Source of the DNA: Elymus sibiricus
Lineage: Eukaryota > Streptophyta > Magnoliopsida > Poales > Poaceae
Direction of reading: 5' to 3'
Length of the DNA: 64,000 nucleotides
NCBI GenBank assembly: GCA_039707655.1
Contig: CM077674.1
Location: 240,795,904-240,859,903, forward strand
Each line of letters opens with the position of its first letter. The stretch's first letter is position 1. The notes below the pieces were generated by a model. The model was not told the DNA's origin and did no database searches. It was given only the letters and a program-made list of their open reading frames with translations. The translations under genes were made by a program, and so were the position numbers. Below are positions 1-11,302 of the stretch, piece after piece.

Positions 1-382
1 GAGGCATACACGCATCTCGCAATGCCGGGACTAAACAGGGAGTTCCAATTATCCGGCTTGTTAGACCACTTGTGCGAGCAGCTGTCTGGGTTGCGGCGGG
101 TGGGTTCTGCACAATAGGCTGATTATATGCCGTGCCTGCATTTCCTTCCTCTAACGCTTGTAAAGCATGAGCGAGATCAACAATTGCCTGTGCATCTGGG
201 TTTCCAGGCGGTTGCTGAGCCCTCCTGCGCTGCGCACTACTGGAGACTGCTGGTCACTCAGGATGTCGGCTCCTACTGCGGCTTGGGTGAGGGGTAGAAT
301 GAAGTCGATGTTGACTATGAGAATAATTTGCTTGCTGTGTCACCGCTGTCTTTAGCATCTCAATGGCATTCCTGGCCTCAAT

Positions 383-952
383 CTAAATTGGACTATTCCC
401 CTCAATTGGAATTGCTGCTAAGTTATGGGTTGCCGCCAATACATTATCTACTGGGTTGGAATAATGTCCAATTGGGGTCTGGAAACGGTGAGGCGGCAAC
501 TGTTGCTGCTGCTGGATCTGCGGCGGCTGCTGAACCGGCGGCTGTTGCTGAGCCGATGATTGTTGCTGAGGCGGCTGCTGCAACGGGGGTCAGTCTGGGG
601 ACACAACACCAGCCCCTGGGTTCGCCTGAGCAGATGGATCACGCGGCGTGCAAAACAGCTGTGTTGGCACAATATGAGCTGGGAGCCGGCTCTGGTGTCT
701 CCTCTGGTGAACGATATCTGACTCGCTCTGACGGCGGCTGAGATAAAGGGCCTCAGCCTCCAGGCGCTGTATTTCCTCGGCGATGTGAGCTTGCGTCTCC
801 GCCATGCGGGTGTTTTCTGTGTTGATATCCTCCTGGATCTTGGTTAACTGCTCGCGACACTTCGTAATTTCTGCATTGCGTGCTACAGCGTTCTCCACGG
901 TCACCGGCTCTGCCAAAAGAGTCACAAGAGCGGTCATAATCTCGGAGAGCAC
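383..952 (-). pseudogene. Degraded gag N-terminal region, Gypsy type
   Basis: Two minus-strand open stretches in different frames, 590-952 and 383-583, read as one broken gag. The first is charged and likely to form a coiled coil (repeated Glu, Gln and Arg). The second is rich in Gln and Pro and then carries an 'NPVDN...AATHNLAAIPIEG' type stretch that I associate with grass Gypsy gag proteins. The upstream edge of the 590-952 frame is a GTG; its first ATG is at 937. A frameshift near 585 and stops further left make it non-functional. The product would have been a capsid-like protein packaging element RNA. Confidence 0.55.
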
Positions 953-1570
953 CTACGCCCCGGTCTTCTGAGAGTCGGCAGCCCCTGAGCCGGTCGCCCC
1001 CGATCCGGCAATGGTAAGATTCTGTCCTGCCGCTGGATCTGCCGGGTCACGGGGCTGACTCTGGGTTCCAGCCATGTAGACCGCAGCAAATTAAGCTGGC
1101 TCGTGGGACTCTGGAAAGACTTCATCAGTGTAACCTCCAAGCCTTCCATCGTACAACGGACGGATTGACTCAGTCTCTCCCACCAATGACTCGCCATCAG
1201 ACTGGACAAGCGTGCCATCGCCTGACATAGAATTTTCTGATAAGGCCACCCCTTGGGTGAATCCTATGAAGACGTGTTTCCGGCCGGCTCTCGACGAGCC
1301 GGGTCTTGCCTGGCCAGGTCTGGCGCGATGGGCTGACTCAGTCCTGGTGATGACGTCCAACCCGGCGCCCGACCCGCCGATGACGTCGATGAATACATGG
1401 ATCTTGCCGAAGGGGACACGGTACCCGTACTCGACTGAGTTAGCCTCGGGGCCCCAGCCAGAGTCATCGATGTAGAGCTTGCCGCGGCGACTCTTGGTAT
1501 CTGACCGATCGCGTATCCCTCGATCCCTGAAGGAGCTCCCGCCAAGAACTCAACTCCACCATGCGCTGGC

Positions 1571-1587
1571 CCCACGGTGGGCGCCAA
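1571..1587 (-). other. Primer-binding site of the minus-strand Gypsy element
   Basis: On the minus strand this reads TGGCGCCCACCGTGGGG, two bases inside the LTR end. A TGG start directly after the LTR is what a tRNA primer site looks like. I do not assign the tRNA. Confidence 0.65.
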
Positions 1588-1589
1588 CT

Positions 1590-2146
1590 GTCGTGGTTTT
1601 GTCACAGTAGATGTCCTTGTGAAAGGACTTAGTCGTGAGGCCATCGCAGTTGCGTGGAAGCTTGAACAGGGTTGAACGGGAAAGTGAGACACAGATTTAC
1701 CCAGGTTCGGCCCCTCATGGTGGAGGTAAAAGCCTACTCCTGCTTGATTGATATTGCTTTGGATCTCGATTACAAGGGTGTGGATTCGCTAACCTAGCTC
1801 TCGAGAGATTGCAACCTAAGTCTTTTCATCCCAGGGGCTCTCCTTTATATAACAGGTCAAGTCCCTGGCTTTACAAAAGATTTCGGGTCGTATTGTTAAC
1901 CTGTATCCTATTCTAACTCTTGTTCATCTTACCTTCCAAGTTAGAGATTTCCTCCATCCGGGCCTTCCTCAGGCGACGGCCAGCTTAATTCTCAGAGAGC
2001 CGGCCTCCTGCCGGGTCTCACCTTGGGCCGCCAGCCCATCCTCATTATCTTTAGTTGACCCGAAAGTGGGATGACCCTCTTAGCCTTAAGGCTTAGGGCC
2101 AGGTCGTGCATTTACCGGGTCTCAACTTCTGGTAATATCCCCAACA
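1590..2146 (-). repeat. 5' LTR of the minus-strand Gypsy element
   Basis: On the minus strand it begins TGTTGGGGATATTACC and ends CACGACA, which gives TG...CA termini. A TATA box (tatataaa, minus strand, 1844-1851) is followed by a transcribed leader-like stretch. That stretch has the 'gaacctgggta' motif that I know from many grass Gypsy R/U5 regions. The length is 557 bp. The left edge is fixed by the primer site next to it; the right edge is inferred from the terminal dinucleotide. Confidence 0.7.
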
Positions 2147-2299
2147 ACGTCCGCCGTTGTGCTCCTAGCGGCGTGAGAACTCCAGCGATATCCGCCACCG
2201 AAGGCCGAGCGCGGTCCCTAGCTTGCGCAAATAACACATTTACTCGGCATCGCTGGGCAGGCATAGGCGTGTTCGCGGATGCCATCGCGCCTGAACCTC

Positions 2300-3401
2300 A
2301 AACGCTCACACATGCCTGAGCGCTCACGGCTGCCCCAGCACTCGCAAGAAGGCGAGCCACGTCAAGTCCACGAGCGCCGCTTGGAGGAGGCGCACTACTT
2401 GGAAGCCTCCTCCCCAGATCAGGGCGGCAACCGTCGCCCGGCGGAGGACACGCGCATCGCCATCGAACGTCGACGCGAGCGGCATGACCGTTTTGTCCGG
2501 GAAGTCGCAAATGCCATACACGTTGTACGGAACATCCCCGGCGTCGGAGCCGCGCCTTATGACGTGGGCCCTCAGGCCTTTATGCCCGAGCTGCGTGAGG
2601 TGGTCTGCCCCCCCGCTATTCAAGACGGAGCTGCTGCTGCGTTACGACGGCTCTTCCAACCCTGTCGAGTTCCTGCAGCTCTACATCACCTGGATTCAAG
2701 CCACCCACAGCCGATCCGACGCCATGGTGAACTGGTTCCCGATGGCTCTCAAGGACTTGGTACGCTCATGGCTCATGAACCTTCCGCCGAACTCCATTGC
2801 GTCTTGGGAGGAGCTGTGCGAGTAGCTCGTCGCCAACTTTCGGGGGACATTTGTCCGACCATGCATGATCACCGACTTGAACGCCATCCAACAAAAGGAT
2901 CGCGAGACGCTGCACAAGTTCATTCAGCATTCCAGCCAAGTTCACAACAAGATCCCCCGCATTAACGATGCCGAGGTCGTCGCTGCCTTTCATAGCGGGG
3001 TCGAGGATCTCAGGATGCATGAGAAGATGGCAGTTCATGACGCGCGCACAATCGTGCAACTTTTTGAACTGGCCGACAAGTGTGCCAGGGCAGCCGAGGC
3101 CTGGGAGCGCCCACCTCGGGCGGGTGATCCGCAGGCAGGGCCCTCCCGCGACAAGAAGAGCCAGAAGCGCAAGCCGCTGGCGGTTCTAGCGGTTGAGCCC
3201 AAGTGGAAGCAGCAAAAGAAGAACGAAGAGATGGCGTCTAACGATCCGGGAGGCAAGCCATCCTGTTTCCTTCATGACTCGCACACCCACGACACGGCTG
3301 ATTGTCATGAGATCAAGAAACTAGGGGAAGACCACCAAAAGGAGTGGCGCGAAAAGAGGCACGGCGAAGACAGGCGCGGAGGCAGCCGAGGAGGCGGATG
3401 A
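2300..3401 (+). pseudogene. gag remnant of the plus-strand Gypsy element
   Basis: Coding similarity moves through three frames (about 2300-2620, 2620-2825, 2865-3401). The middle part shows the gag core 'YDGSSNPVEFLQLYITWIQA' and 'NWFPMALKDLVRSWLMNLP'. The last part continues with a capsid-like helical region and a Lys-rich tail, then 'CFLHDSHTHDTADCHEI', which resembles a degenerate zinc knuckle. An in-frame TAG at 2823-2825 stands where a Gln codon would be expected. No translation of a full gag is possible. Confidence 0.7.
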
Positions 3402-3529
3402 GCCGGCAACCGCGGAGGCAGCGACCGTCCCCCTCGGGGCCGCGACAAGACAAATGGTGATAACACTGGGGATGGCCTGGACTCCGATGAGGAGAGTGGC
3501 GGGGGCTTCAAAGAGCCCCAAGCCATGGC

Positions 3530-4350
3530 ATGCATTCACGACGGGGCCCAGACCCCCCACTTAAACTGCACCTCAAGCAGCTCACCGGGCAGGTCAACAC
3601 AGCTCTTCCCGGGGCAGGGCCTCTAAGGCCACTGAAGTGGTCCGGAGTCCCGGTGACTTTTAATGTCACAGATCACCCGACAAGCGCAAAGGCGGTGGGT
3701 GTTGTCCCGATTGTGGTCTCACCCACGATCCACAATGTTAAGGTTACGAACACCCTCATCGACGGGGGAGCAGGGCTGAACGTCATCTCCCCGGAGGTTT
3801 TTGATCAAATGCAGATTCCCTATGAATGACTGATGCCTACCAAGCCGTTCACAGGCATGACCTCCAGCAGCACCACACCCATAGGGCAGGTGACACCCCC
3901 GGTCACCTTCAAAACCTACAAGAACTACTGGACAGAGAGCGTTGTCATCTTTGATGTGGCTCACATTGGCTTGGAGTAAAATGCCATCCTTGGATACCCA
4001 GCTTTGGCCCAGTTCATGTCCATGACGCACCACGCCTACAACGCCGTCAAGATGCCGGGACCAAAGGGAGTGATTACTATTCAGGCTGACCAGGAAGATG
4101 TTGTTTGATGCGTTGAACACTTCTACAAAGTGGTGGCATCGACCGCTCCTGATGATCAAGATGTACCCGACGCTTTCGAAGCTGCGCCCCTATGCAGGCA
4201 GAAGCTGGTCATGCAGGAAAAGACGTCAACCAAGAGGGTGCCACTCGACGAGACAAACGGGACCTCCGTCTTGATAGGCGGAAGTCTTACTGACAAATAG
4301 GAAAGCCCGCTCGTCGCTTTCCTACGGGCAAACGCTGACATGTTCGCCTA
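3530..4350 (+). pseudogene. Aspartic protease region of the plus-strand Gypsy element
   Basis: The stretch at 3530-3829 contains 'TLIDGGAGLNVISPEVFDQM', the retroviral-type aspartic protease motif with Asp present but a Gly where Ser or Thr is normal. The frame then continues through several stop codons towards the RT. Examples are the stop after 'IPYE' near 3829 and the TAG at 4349-4351, where the family usually has Trp. The normal product would cleave the gag-pol polyprotein; this copy cannot. Confidence 0.65.
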
Positions 4351-5399
4351 GACAGCGTCAGATATGCACGGCGTCCCTAGGGAGGTGATCGAGCACCACT
4401 TGGCGGTATGCCCCGGCTCCCGCCCAGTCAAACAGACGATTCACCGGCAAGCACCAGAAAAACAAGAGTTCATTATTTAGCAAGTTGAGAAGCTCAAGAA
4501 GGCCAAGTTCGTCAAGGAGGTGATCCACCCCGAATGGGTCACCAATCCTATAGTTGTTCCCAAAGCTAACGGCGATCTGCGCCTGTGCGTGGACTTTATA
4601 GACATTAACAAGGCCTACCCAAAGGACTCGCATCCCCTACCGAGGATAGACCAGATCGTTGATTCGACAGCCGGATGCGATCCGCTCTGTTTCCTCGATG
4701 CCTTCTCCGGGTATCACCAGATCAAGATGGCAAAGGAGGATGAAGAAAAAACGGCATTCATCACGCCCTGCGGGGTGAACTACTTCATGTGCATGCCATT
4801 CAGATTAAAGAACATGAGGGCTACCTTCCAGAGGCTCATGCGCATCGCCTTGGGCACCCAAATGGGAAAATGTAGAAGCCTATGTCGACGACATTGCCGT
4901 GAAAACTCGTGACCAGGACACACTAATCACGGATTTGAAAGAAACCTTTGCCAACCTGCAAAAGGCCAACATCAAGCTCAACCTTGACAAATGCATGTTC
5001 GGGGTGCCCTCTAGCAAACTCCTCGGTTTCCTGATATCACACCGAGGCATCGAGGCCAACCCCGAAAAAATTCGGGCCATCGAGGAGATGCAACCCCTGA
5101 AGCGCGTTAAGGACATGCAATGCTTGGCCGGATGTGTGGCCGCACAAGGGCGTTTCATTACTAAGTTGGGGGAGCGGGCGCTGCCGTTCTTTAAGATTAT
5201 GAAAAGAACGGGTCCGTTCGAGTGGACCCCCGAAGCGGACCAGGCTTTCCGGGACCTCAAGAAATACTTGGCTACGCCCCCGATCATGATGGCGCCCCGC
5301 CCAGATGAGCCCTTATTGCTGTACTTTGCAGCCACCCCGCAGACAGCAAGTGCGGTGCTCGTGACAGAACGAGAGGAGAAGATGGGGCTGGATGAAACC
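4351..5399 (+). pseudogene. Reverse transcriptase and start of RNase H, plus-strand Gypsy element
   Basis: RT blocks appear in order. 'HPEWVTNPIVVPKANG' is followed by 'LRLCVDFIDINKAYPKD', then by palm motif A 'FLDAFSGYHQIKMA'. The catalytic YVDD is encoded at 4881-4892 but in a different frame from motif A, so a frameshift lies just before it (about 4860-4875). The thumb and connection follow (4899-5399), ending in 'PEADQAFRDLKKYLATPP' and the start of the RNase H region. The frame is cut by the insertion at 5400. Confidence 0.8.
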
Positions 5400-8300
5400 T
5401 GATACGTCTCCAACATATCTATAATTTTTGATTGTTCCATGCTATTATAGTATCAATCTTGGATGTTTTTATATGCAATTACATATCATTTTTTGGGACT
5501 AACCTATTAACCTAGTGCCCAGTGCCAGTTGCTCTTTTCTGCTTGTTTTTGGTTTTTCAGGAAATCAGTACCAAACGAAGTCCAAATGCCACGAAACTTT
5601 TTGGAGATTTTTTTCTGGACAAAAGAGACCCTGGAGACTTGGAGAGGAGGCCAGAAGGTTCACGAAGCCTCCACAAGGCAACAGGGCGCGGCCCCATGGG
5701 GGCGCGCCCTGATGCCTTGTGGGGCCCTCATGGCTCCGTTTGACCTAATTCCACTTCTATAAATTCTCAAATATTGGAAAACCAACAGAGAGCCACCCCG
5801 AATAACTTTTACGCCGCCACAGGCCTCTGTTCTTTTGTGATCCCATCTGGAGGCCTTTTCTGGTACACTGCCGGAGGGGGAATCGATCACGGAGGGCTTC
5901 TACATCCACCTTGCTGCCCTTCCGATGATGTGTGAGTAGTTTACCATAGACCAACGGGTCCATAGCTAGTAGCTAGATGGCTTCTTCTCTCTCTTGGATC
6001 TTCAATACCATGTTCTCCTCGATGTTCTTGGAGTTCTATCTGATGTAATCTTCTTTTGCGGTGTGTTTGTTGGGATCCAATTAGTTATGAGTTTATGATC
6101 AGATTATTCATGAGAAATATTTGAGTCTTGTCTGAACTCTTTTATGCATGATTATTATAGCTTTGTATTTCTCTCCGATCTATCGATTTGGTTTGGCCAA
6201 CTAGATTGGTTTATCTTGCAATGTGAGAGGTGCTTTGTGATGGGTTCAATCTTGCGGTGCTCTGTAACACCCCTCTGTAAATGATCAACAGTGATCCCTC
6301 ATGATGATGCTAAGCTTCTGTGTTTTGCAATGATTAATCATGTTGGGAGAATATCTCATTTCAAATTCTTCCTTTGAATTCAAATTCAATTCATAAGTGA
6401 AAAATAAAGTTGCATAAAAGTTGCTGGAAAAATGTTCATCAGATAGCAAATATTCCAGAACAAATTGATGTTCAGGAAAACAACATCACCATTGAGGCTA
6501 ATTGAGCAGTAGCACTTGGAACAGTGCCATTCCAGCAATATTAAATGCAAATTCACTTTTGAAAAATTCAAATGGATTCCAAAAATTTCCAAACTCTTTG
6601 TGACAGTGCTATATAATGCAATGTAATTGTGTGACCATGTTTCATATTTTACAAATGTCATTTGAAGGCTTATTTTAAATGCAATAGCTACTGCCAAAAG
6701 AAAACAGAAAAAGGAAATAAAAGAAAAGGAAAAGGCCTACTGTGATGAGGCCCAGTGCTACAGTGGCAGGGGCGCGGCCCAGCCGGCCCACCTCCTGTTC
6801 TTCCACCTGCTCCCGCCCTCGCTGTCGTCTTCTCCGTGCCCAGCGCCAGCGGCGCCGTCCTTCGCTCGCCACCGCGTCGTAGCAGGTGGGTGAAGGGATA
6901 AGGACACCTCCCCTCCACCTCCTCGATGCCCTGGCTCACTCTCTCCCTCCCTGCTCGCTCTCCCTCACTCTCCCACGTGATGGCCGAAGTGCTCGCCGCC
7001 GCGCCGTCGTGATCCTCCTCGGCCAGCTACTCCCTCGCCTCTCCGACCAGCTAGTAAGCTCCGCCGACGCCTCCTCCTTCCTCTCCGACCGCGCATTCGA
7101 GGAGGAGGCCACTGCATTACCGGAATCGGGCCGGTCCCCGCTTCGGGATCATCGGCGATCACCGGCGCCTCCGGCCTCCTCTGCTGCTACAAAACCTCCA
7201 CGGGCCTTCTTTCACCGCTCGGTGAGCCACCACCCTCTCCTCTCTCCCTTCCCGAGCTCCTTCTCGCGCTCTAGTGGCTGCCGCCATGAACGGCCGAGCC
7301 GAGCTCCGCTGTCGAGCTCGCTGCCATCGCAGCACTGACCGTCACGGTCCACCGAGCTCGCCAACGCGCTTGTGGCTTTGCGTAGAAGCCGTAGGAGTAG
7401 GGCGCCACTCGTTTTAGCCTCCGTATCATCACGCGCGAGTTCGCCGGACTTCGGCCTCCTCCAGACCTCGACGCCGGTGACGTTCCGACCACCTCCGAGT
7501 CCGACCAGTGGCACCACTCGATGCGCGAGCTCGCTGGCTCTCGAACGCGACCGGACGCGGTTCAAATGGACCCCCATAAGCGAAACCCGAGCCTCTCCGA
7601 CAAAGTTGCCACCGCGGAGGGCTCGCCGGAGAGATTCCGGTGCCGGTGTCCTACGTGGACTGGCCGGTGGGTCTCCCCGAGTCACTGGCAGCTGGGTCCC
7701 GCGGGCCCAGTTGACCAGTTGACCGGGTCAACCACGCTGACGTGGCGGCTCCTGTCATTGACGTGTGGGCCCCCTCCGTTAACTAAATTAACTAAACTAT
7801 TTTTAATTAAAACTTAATTAGTTAACCTAATTAGTCACTGACACCTGGGGCCCACCCCCCTAATTAGTCTCTGTTAGTTTAAACTAATTCTTTTTAACCC
7901 AGAGTCACTGACTGGTGGGTCCCAGCCGTCAGGTTTGACCTGGAACGGCTGGGTTGACCACTGACATCATGATGACATCAGGATGATGCAGTATTTCCTT
8001 TTCTATTAATTTAAATAATTCCAGAATTTCAGAAAATTGTTTAAATCTATGAAAATTCGTAGAAGCTCAACCGTAGCTCGGATCGAAAAACTTTATACAT
8101 GAAAGTTGCTCAGAATTTTGAGACAAATCCGAATATGTGGTCAAAATGCTTGACCATCACTCCTAACTACCTGAACATGGAGCCTTCCCCTCCATTTCAG
8201 TTTGTCGATACCGCCTAAACGCTGGGGAAATATCCCAGATATTTTCCCGCTTCGTCTGCGACATGTAGCATTGCATTAGGTCACCACCAACACTGCATAT

Positions 8301-8760
8301 TGCCATGCCATGCATTGTGTTGCTTTTGTTTGCTGTTATTTATTATTTCTTCCCCCTCTTCTCTTCGATGGCTGCCGAGACCGACGTTGTTCCTGCCGGG
8401 TACGACTACACCCTTGACTACCAGACCGTTTCAGCAGAGCTTCCAGGCAAGCAACCCCCCTTGAACATGCCTATATCACCTATTCTTTCTCCCTCCTGCT
8501 TGCATTAGAAATAGCTACGACATTGCTTAATCCTATTCTGATGCATAGCCTATTTGTTGTAACCTGTTATTGATACTTACCTGTTATCCTAAACTGCTTA
8601 GTATAGATTAGTTAGTGAACCATCTGTGGCCCCTCTTCCTTGTTCCAGTTGCCCTGCTTTAGTATTGTGCCCCGATCGATGAGATCGAACGGGCTGGGAC
8701 CAGCACATCACCGACACACCCCCTTTAGTTGCCCGACTCCACAGAGTTAATATCGAGTAA

Positions 8761-8963
8761 CGAGGGTGATACCTCCTAACTCACTTCGGATGATACCTCT
8801 GTAACGTAGCAAGTCGGATGTGAGTTACCGAGGGTGATTCCTCTTACTCCACCTCCAATGATACGTTATCGGCAACACCTCAAGTGTGAATTCATCGAGG
8901 GTGATTCCTTCGAGTTCACCTTGACGATTACATCAGGAAGAAATCCAACGAGGGTGATTCCTC
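8761..8963 (+). repeat. Four-copy array of an interrupted palindrome
   Basis: Four copies of cgagggtgattcctc(g), with one or two changes, lie at 8761-8775, 8829-8843, 8896-8910 and 8949-8963. The spacing is 68, 67 and 53 bp. The outer cgagg/cctcg can pair. The same array exists inverted in the solo LTR at 57919-58124. Confidence 0.75.
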
Positions 8964-10019
8964 GGGTTCCCCTTGATGTGATAGACACACGGTTACTTGG
9001 ACTTACTACTGATACTGGTTACAGTCGGGTCGACCCCGAGGGGTACCCGTGAGAGTGATGTGCAGATGGGTTGACCGTGAGGGTACCCGCGAGATATCCA
9101 CGAGGCACGGCCGGGCATTCTAAGCCCTTGCCGTAAGCCCTCAAGACGGGGCGACGGGACCACATGATCGTGAGCACTGATCGTCATCGCGAGCTCCAAA
9201 GGCATTAATGGGTTTGGATATGTGATCTGAGTAGGCCTCTGGCCTTATCGCACTAACCATCACGCGGGAACAGTATGGGCACTCGGCATCGTATGTATCA
9301 GCAGAAGCTCTTCAGACGTCAGCAGTTGAGTGGCGCGCGCCGGGTTGGACTGGGAACACCCGCTTGTGTATACAGGGGGCTAGGTCTGCTCACCGGCCGC
9401 GTTCGCAATGCGCAGGAGTGCAAAGGGCGATGGGCCCAAGACCCCTGAGTGCTTAGGATGTAGACCGGCGTGCTGGCCTCTCTGTTAAGCCTAGGTAGGG
9501 CTACGGCATGTCGATCAGCCAAGGCCAGACATGGACCGAGTAGGTGTGTCTGGCCAGAGTTAATCGAGTGTGTTGGGTAAGTTGGTGCACCCCTGCAGGG
9601 AAGTTAATCTATTCGAATAGCCGTGTCCACGGTAACAGGACGCTCGGATAATATCCCGATCTACTACAACTAGAAATGGGTTAAATATATTGGCTCCGGG
9701 ATCGCTTTCTCGCAGGGAGTCGAGGAAGGATCTCTGGGCATGGATTCGATGATACGTGTTGCTACTACAATATTTATGTACTAATCTACACTCTTCTAAT
9801 GCTGCAAGTTGCTGCAAGTTGCTAGTCTTCGATAGGCTAGGACTTCCCTTCTACTCTGGCATTTCTGCAGTCAAGTCCACATATATAGCCTTCCTTTGAT
9901 AATGTTGCATAACTAGACTAGTTCTGATGTAAGTCTTGCTGAGTACTTTGGATGAGTACTCACGGTTGCTTTGCTTCCCCTTTTCCCCTATACCCGATTG
10001 CTGCGAGCAGATGACGGAT

Positions 10020-10104
10020 CCCGGAGGCAGCTGCCCCCGTCGACGACCACTACTACCAGGGTGGAGCCTACTACGATGGGGAGACCGTCGACGACCAGGA
10101 GTAG
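10020..10104 (+). other. ORF tail in LTR ending ...DDQE-stop
   Basis: The frame ending at the TAG 10102-10104 reads PEAAAPVDDHYYQGGAYYDG and then ETVDDQE. It aligns with the 37-codon ORF in the LARD LTRs (27172 and 34385). In this copy a one-base difference near 10020 puts it out of frame with the upstream ATG, so it is broken here. Confidence 0.45.
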
Positions 10105-11111
10105 TTTAGGAGGCTCCCAGGCAGGAGGCCTGCGCCTCTTCGATCTAGTGTGGATATGTTTGCCCCGCCTTCTAAAGGCCTATCTGTTTTATGTTTAAGT
10201 CTGTACCCAGACTCTGATGCTTCCGCTGATGCTTGTATGACTTGAGCTTATGTATTCGAGCCTTCGAGGCCCCTGGCTTGTAATATAAAAGCTTGTATGT
10301 CTTTTATTTGAGTTTAGAGTTGTGTTGTGATATCTTCCAGTGAGTCCTTAGGCTTGATCATGTGCATTTGCGTGTATGATTAGTGCATGATTAAGTCGGG
10401 AGCGTCACATGCTCAATCCCAGTGACAGAAAGGGACATGACATGTATTTGTATTATTGCCATTAAGGATAAAAAGATGGGGTTTAATCATATTGCTTGAG
10501 TTTACTTTGTCTACATCATGTTATCTTGCTTAAGGCGTTACTCTATTTCATACTGAATACCCTAGATGCATGCTGGATAGCAGTCAATGGGTGGAGTAAT
10601 GGTAGTAGATGCAGGCAGGAGTCGGTCTACTTGTCTCGGACGTGATGCCTATATACTTGATCATTGCCATGAATCCGTCATAATTATTTGCTTTTCTATC
10701 AATTGCCCAACAGTAATTTTTTTACCCACCGTATGCTATGCGTTCGAGAGAGAAGCCTCTAGTGAAAACTATGGCCCCCGGGTCTACTTTTATCATATAT
10801 TAAAATCAAAAATACCTTGCTGCAATTTATTTACTTTTATTTTATTTAGTATTTTAGTTTATCTATCTACCACTATCAGAATTAATCCTTGCAAATAACC
10901 GCTAAGAGGATTGACAACCCTCTTATTTGTGTTGGGTGCAAGTGTTTGCTTTTGTGTGTGCAGGTGCGCTTAACAGGATTTTGCTTGGTTCTCCTACTGG
11001 ATTGATAACCTTGGTTTTTAACTCAGGGAAATACTTATCTCTACTATATTGCATCATCCCCTCGTCTTCAGAGAAATACCAACGTAGTCTACAAGTAGCA
11101 GGAAGAATTTC

Positions 11112-11129
11112 TGGCGCTGTTGCCGGGGA
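11112..11129 (+). other. Primer-binding site of the Athila-type element
   Basis: TGGCGCTGTTGCCGGGGA lies 11 bp after the LTR end. It differs by one base from TGGCGCCGTTGCCGGGGA, the tRNA-Asp-type site known for Athila elements. Confidence 0.8.
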
Positions 11130-11302
11130 AACATCATCAAAATTACCAAGTACCTTCACACAAACTATCATCCACTTGCATTTATTTTATTTGCCTTTTT
11201 ATTTGCCTTTGCCTCTCGTTTTCATCTCCCCCACTTCTAATTTTTTTTACAGAAACATAAAAATATTTTTATTTGCTTGTTTGCTAGTTTGCTTGCTTCG
11301 TC

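Larger units (their letters stand above)
1..2146 (-). mobile_element. 5' part of a minus-strand Gypsy-type LTR retrotransposon
   Basis: The element reads right to left: LTR (1590-2146), primer-binding site (1571-1587), leader, then a degraded gag that runs off the window at base 1. The other LTR and pol lie outside. It abuts plus-strand gag-like sequence of another Gypsy element at 2147, so it probably inserted there. The 5-bp target duplication cannot be checked because only one end is present; the candidate on this side is acgtc (2147-2151). Confidence 0.75.
2147..5399 (+). mobile_element. Decayed plus-strand Gypsy element, left part (gag, protease, RT)
   Basis: Remnants of gag, aspartic protease and reverse transcriptase follow each other in the usual Gypsy order. 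The reading frame is broken by frameshifts and many stops. The element is interrupted at 5399/5400 by an Athila-type insertion and resumes at 17802 with the end of its RNase H domain. No LTR of this element is visible, and integrase is missing. Gag style and pol sequence suggest the Tat/Retand side of Gypsy; this is from memory, not a search. Confidence 0.75.
6263..10409 (+). repeat. Solo LTR of the large-LTR (LARD-like) family
   Basis: 4147 bp starting TGTAACACCCC and ending GCGTCACA, flanked by the 5-bp duplication tgctc (6258-6262 and 10410-10414). Shared blocks tie it to the LTRs at 23567 and 30772. These are 'gtagctcggatcgaaaaact' near 8070, 'gagtactcacg' near 9955, and the 3' block 'gcttatgtattcgagcc...cttgtaatataaa' near 10250. 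No internal region is present, so it is the product of LTR-LTR recombination. It has no convincing gene; the GC-rich section at 6780-7770 gives overlapping open frames on both strands. Confidence 0.85.
5400..11100 (+). repeat. 5' LTR of the Athila-type element, split by a solo LTR
   Basis: LTR sequence occupies 5400-6262 and 10410-11100; the middle is the solo LTR described separately. It matches 16247-17796 nearly base for base. TATA box tataaat at 5758-5764. The join is precise: 'gcggtgctc' continues with 'aatcccagtgacag' as in the intact 3' LTR. Confidence 0.9.

Noticed and set aside
5515..5890. Set of short frames repeated at 16362-16738 and 44870-45107
   Set aside because: They recur only because they lie in three copies of the same LTR.
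8761..8963. Regular repeats that might suggest a CRISPR array
   Set aside because: The units are degenerate, the spacers are similar in composition, and the array is inside a plant LTR.
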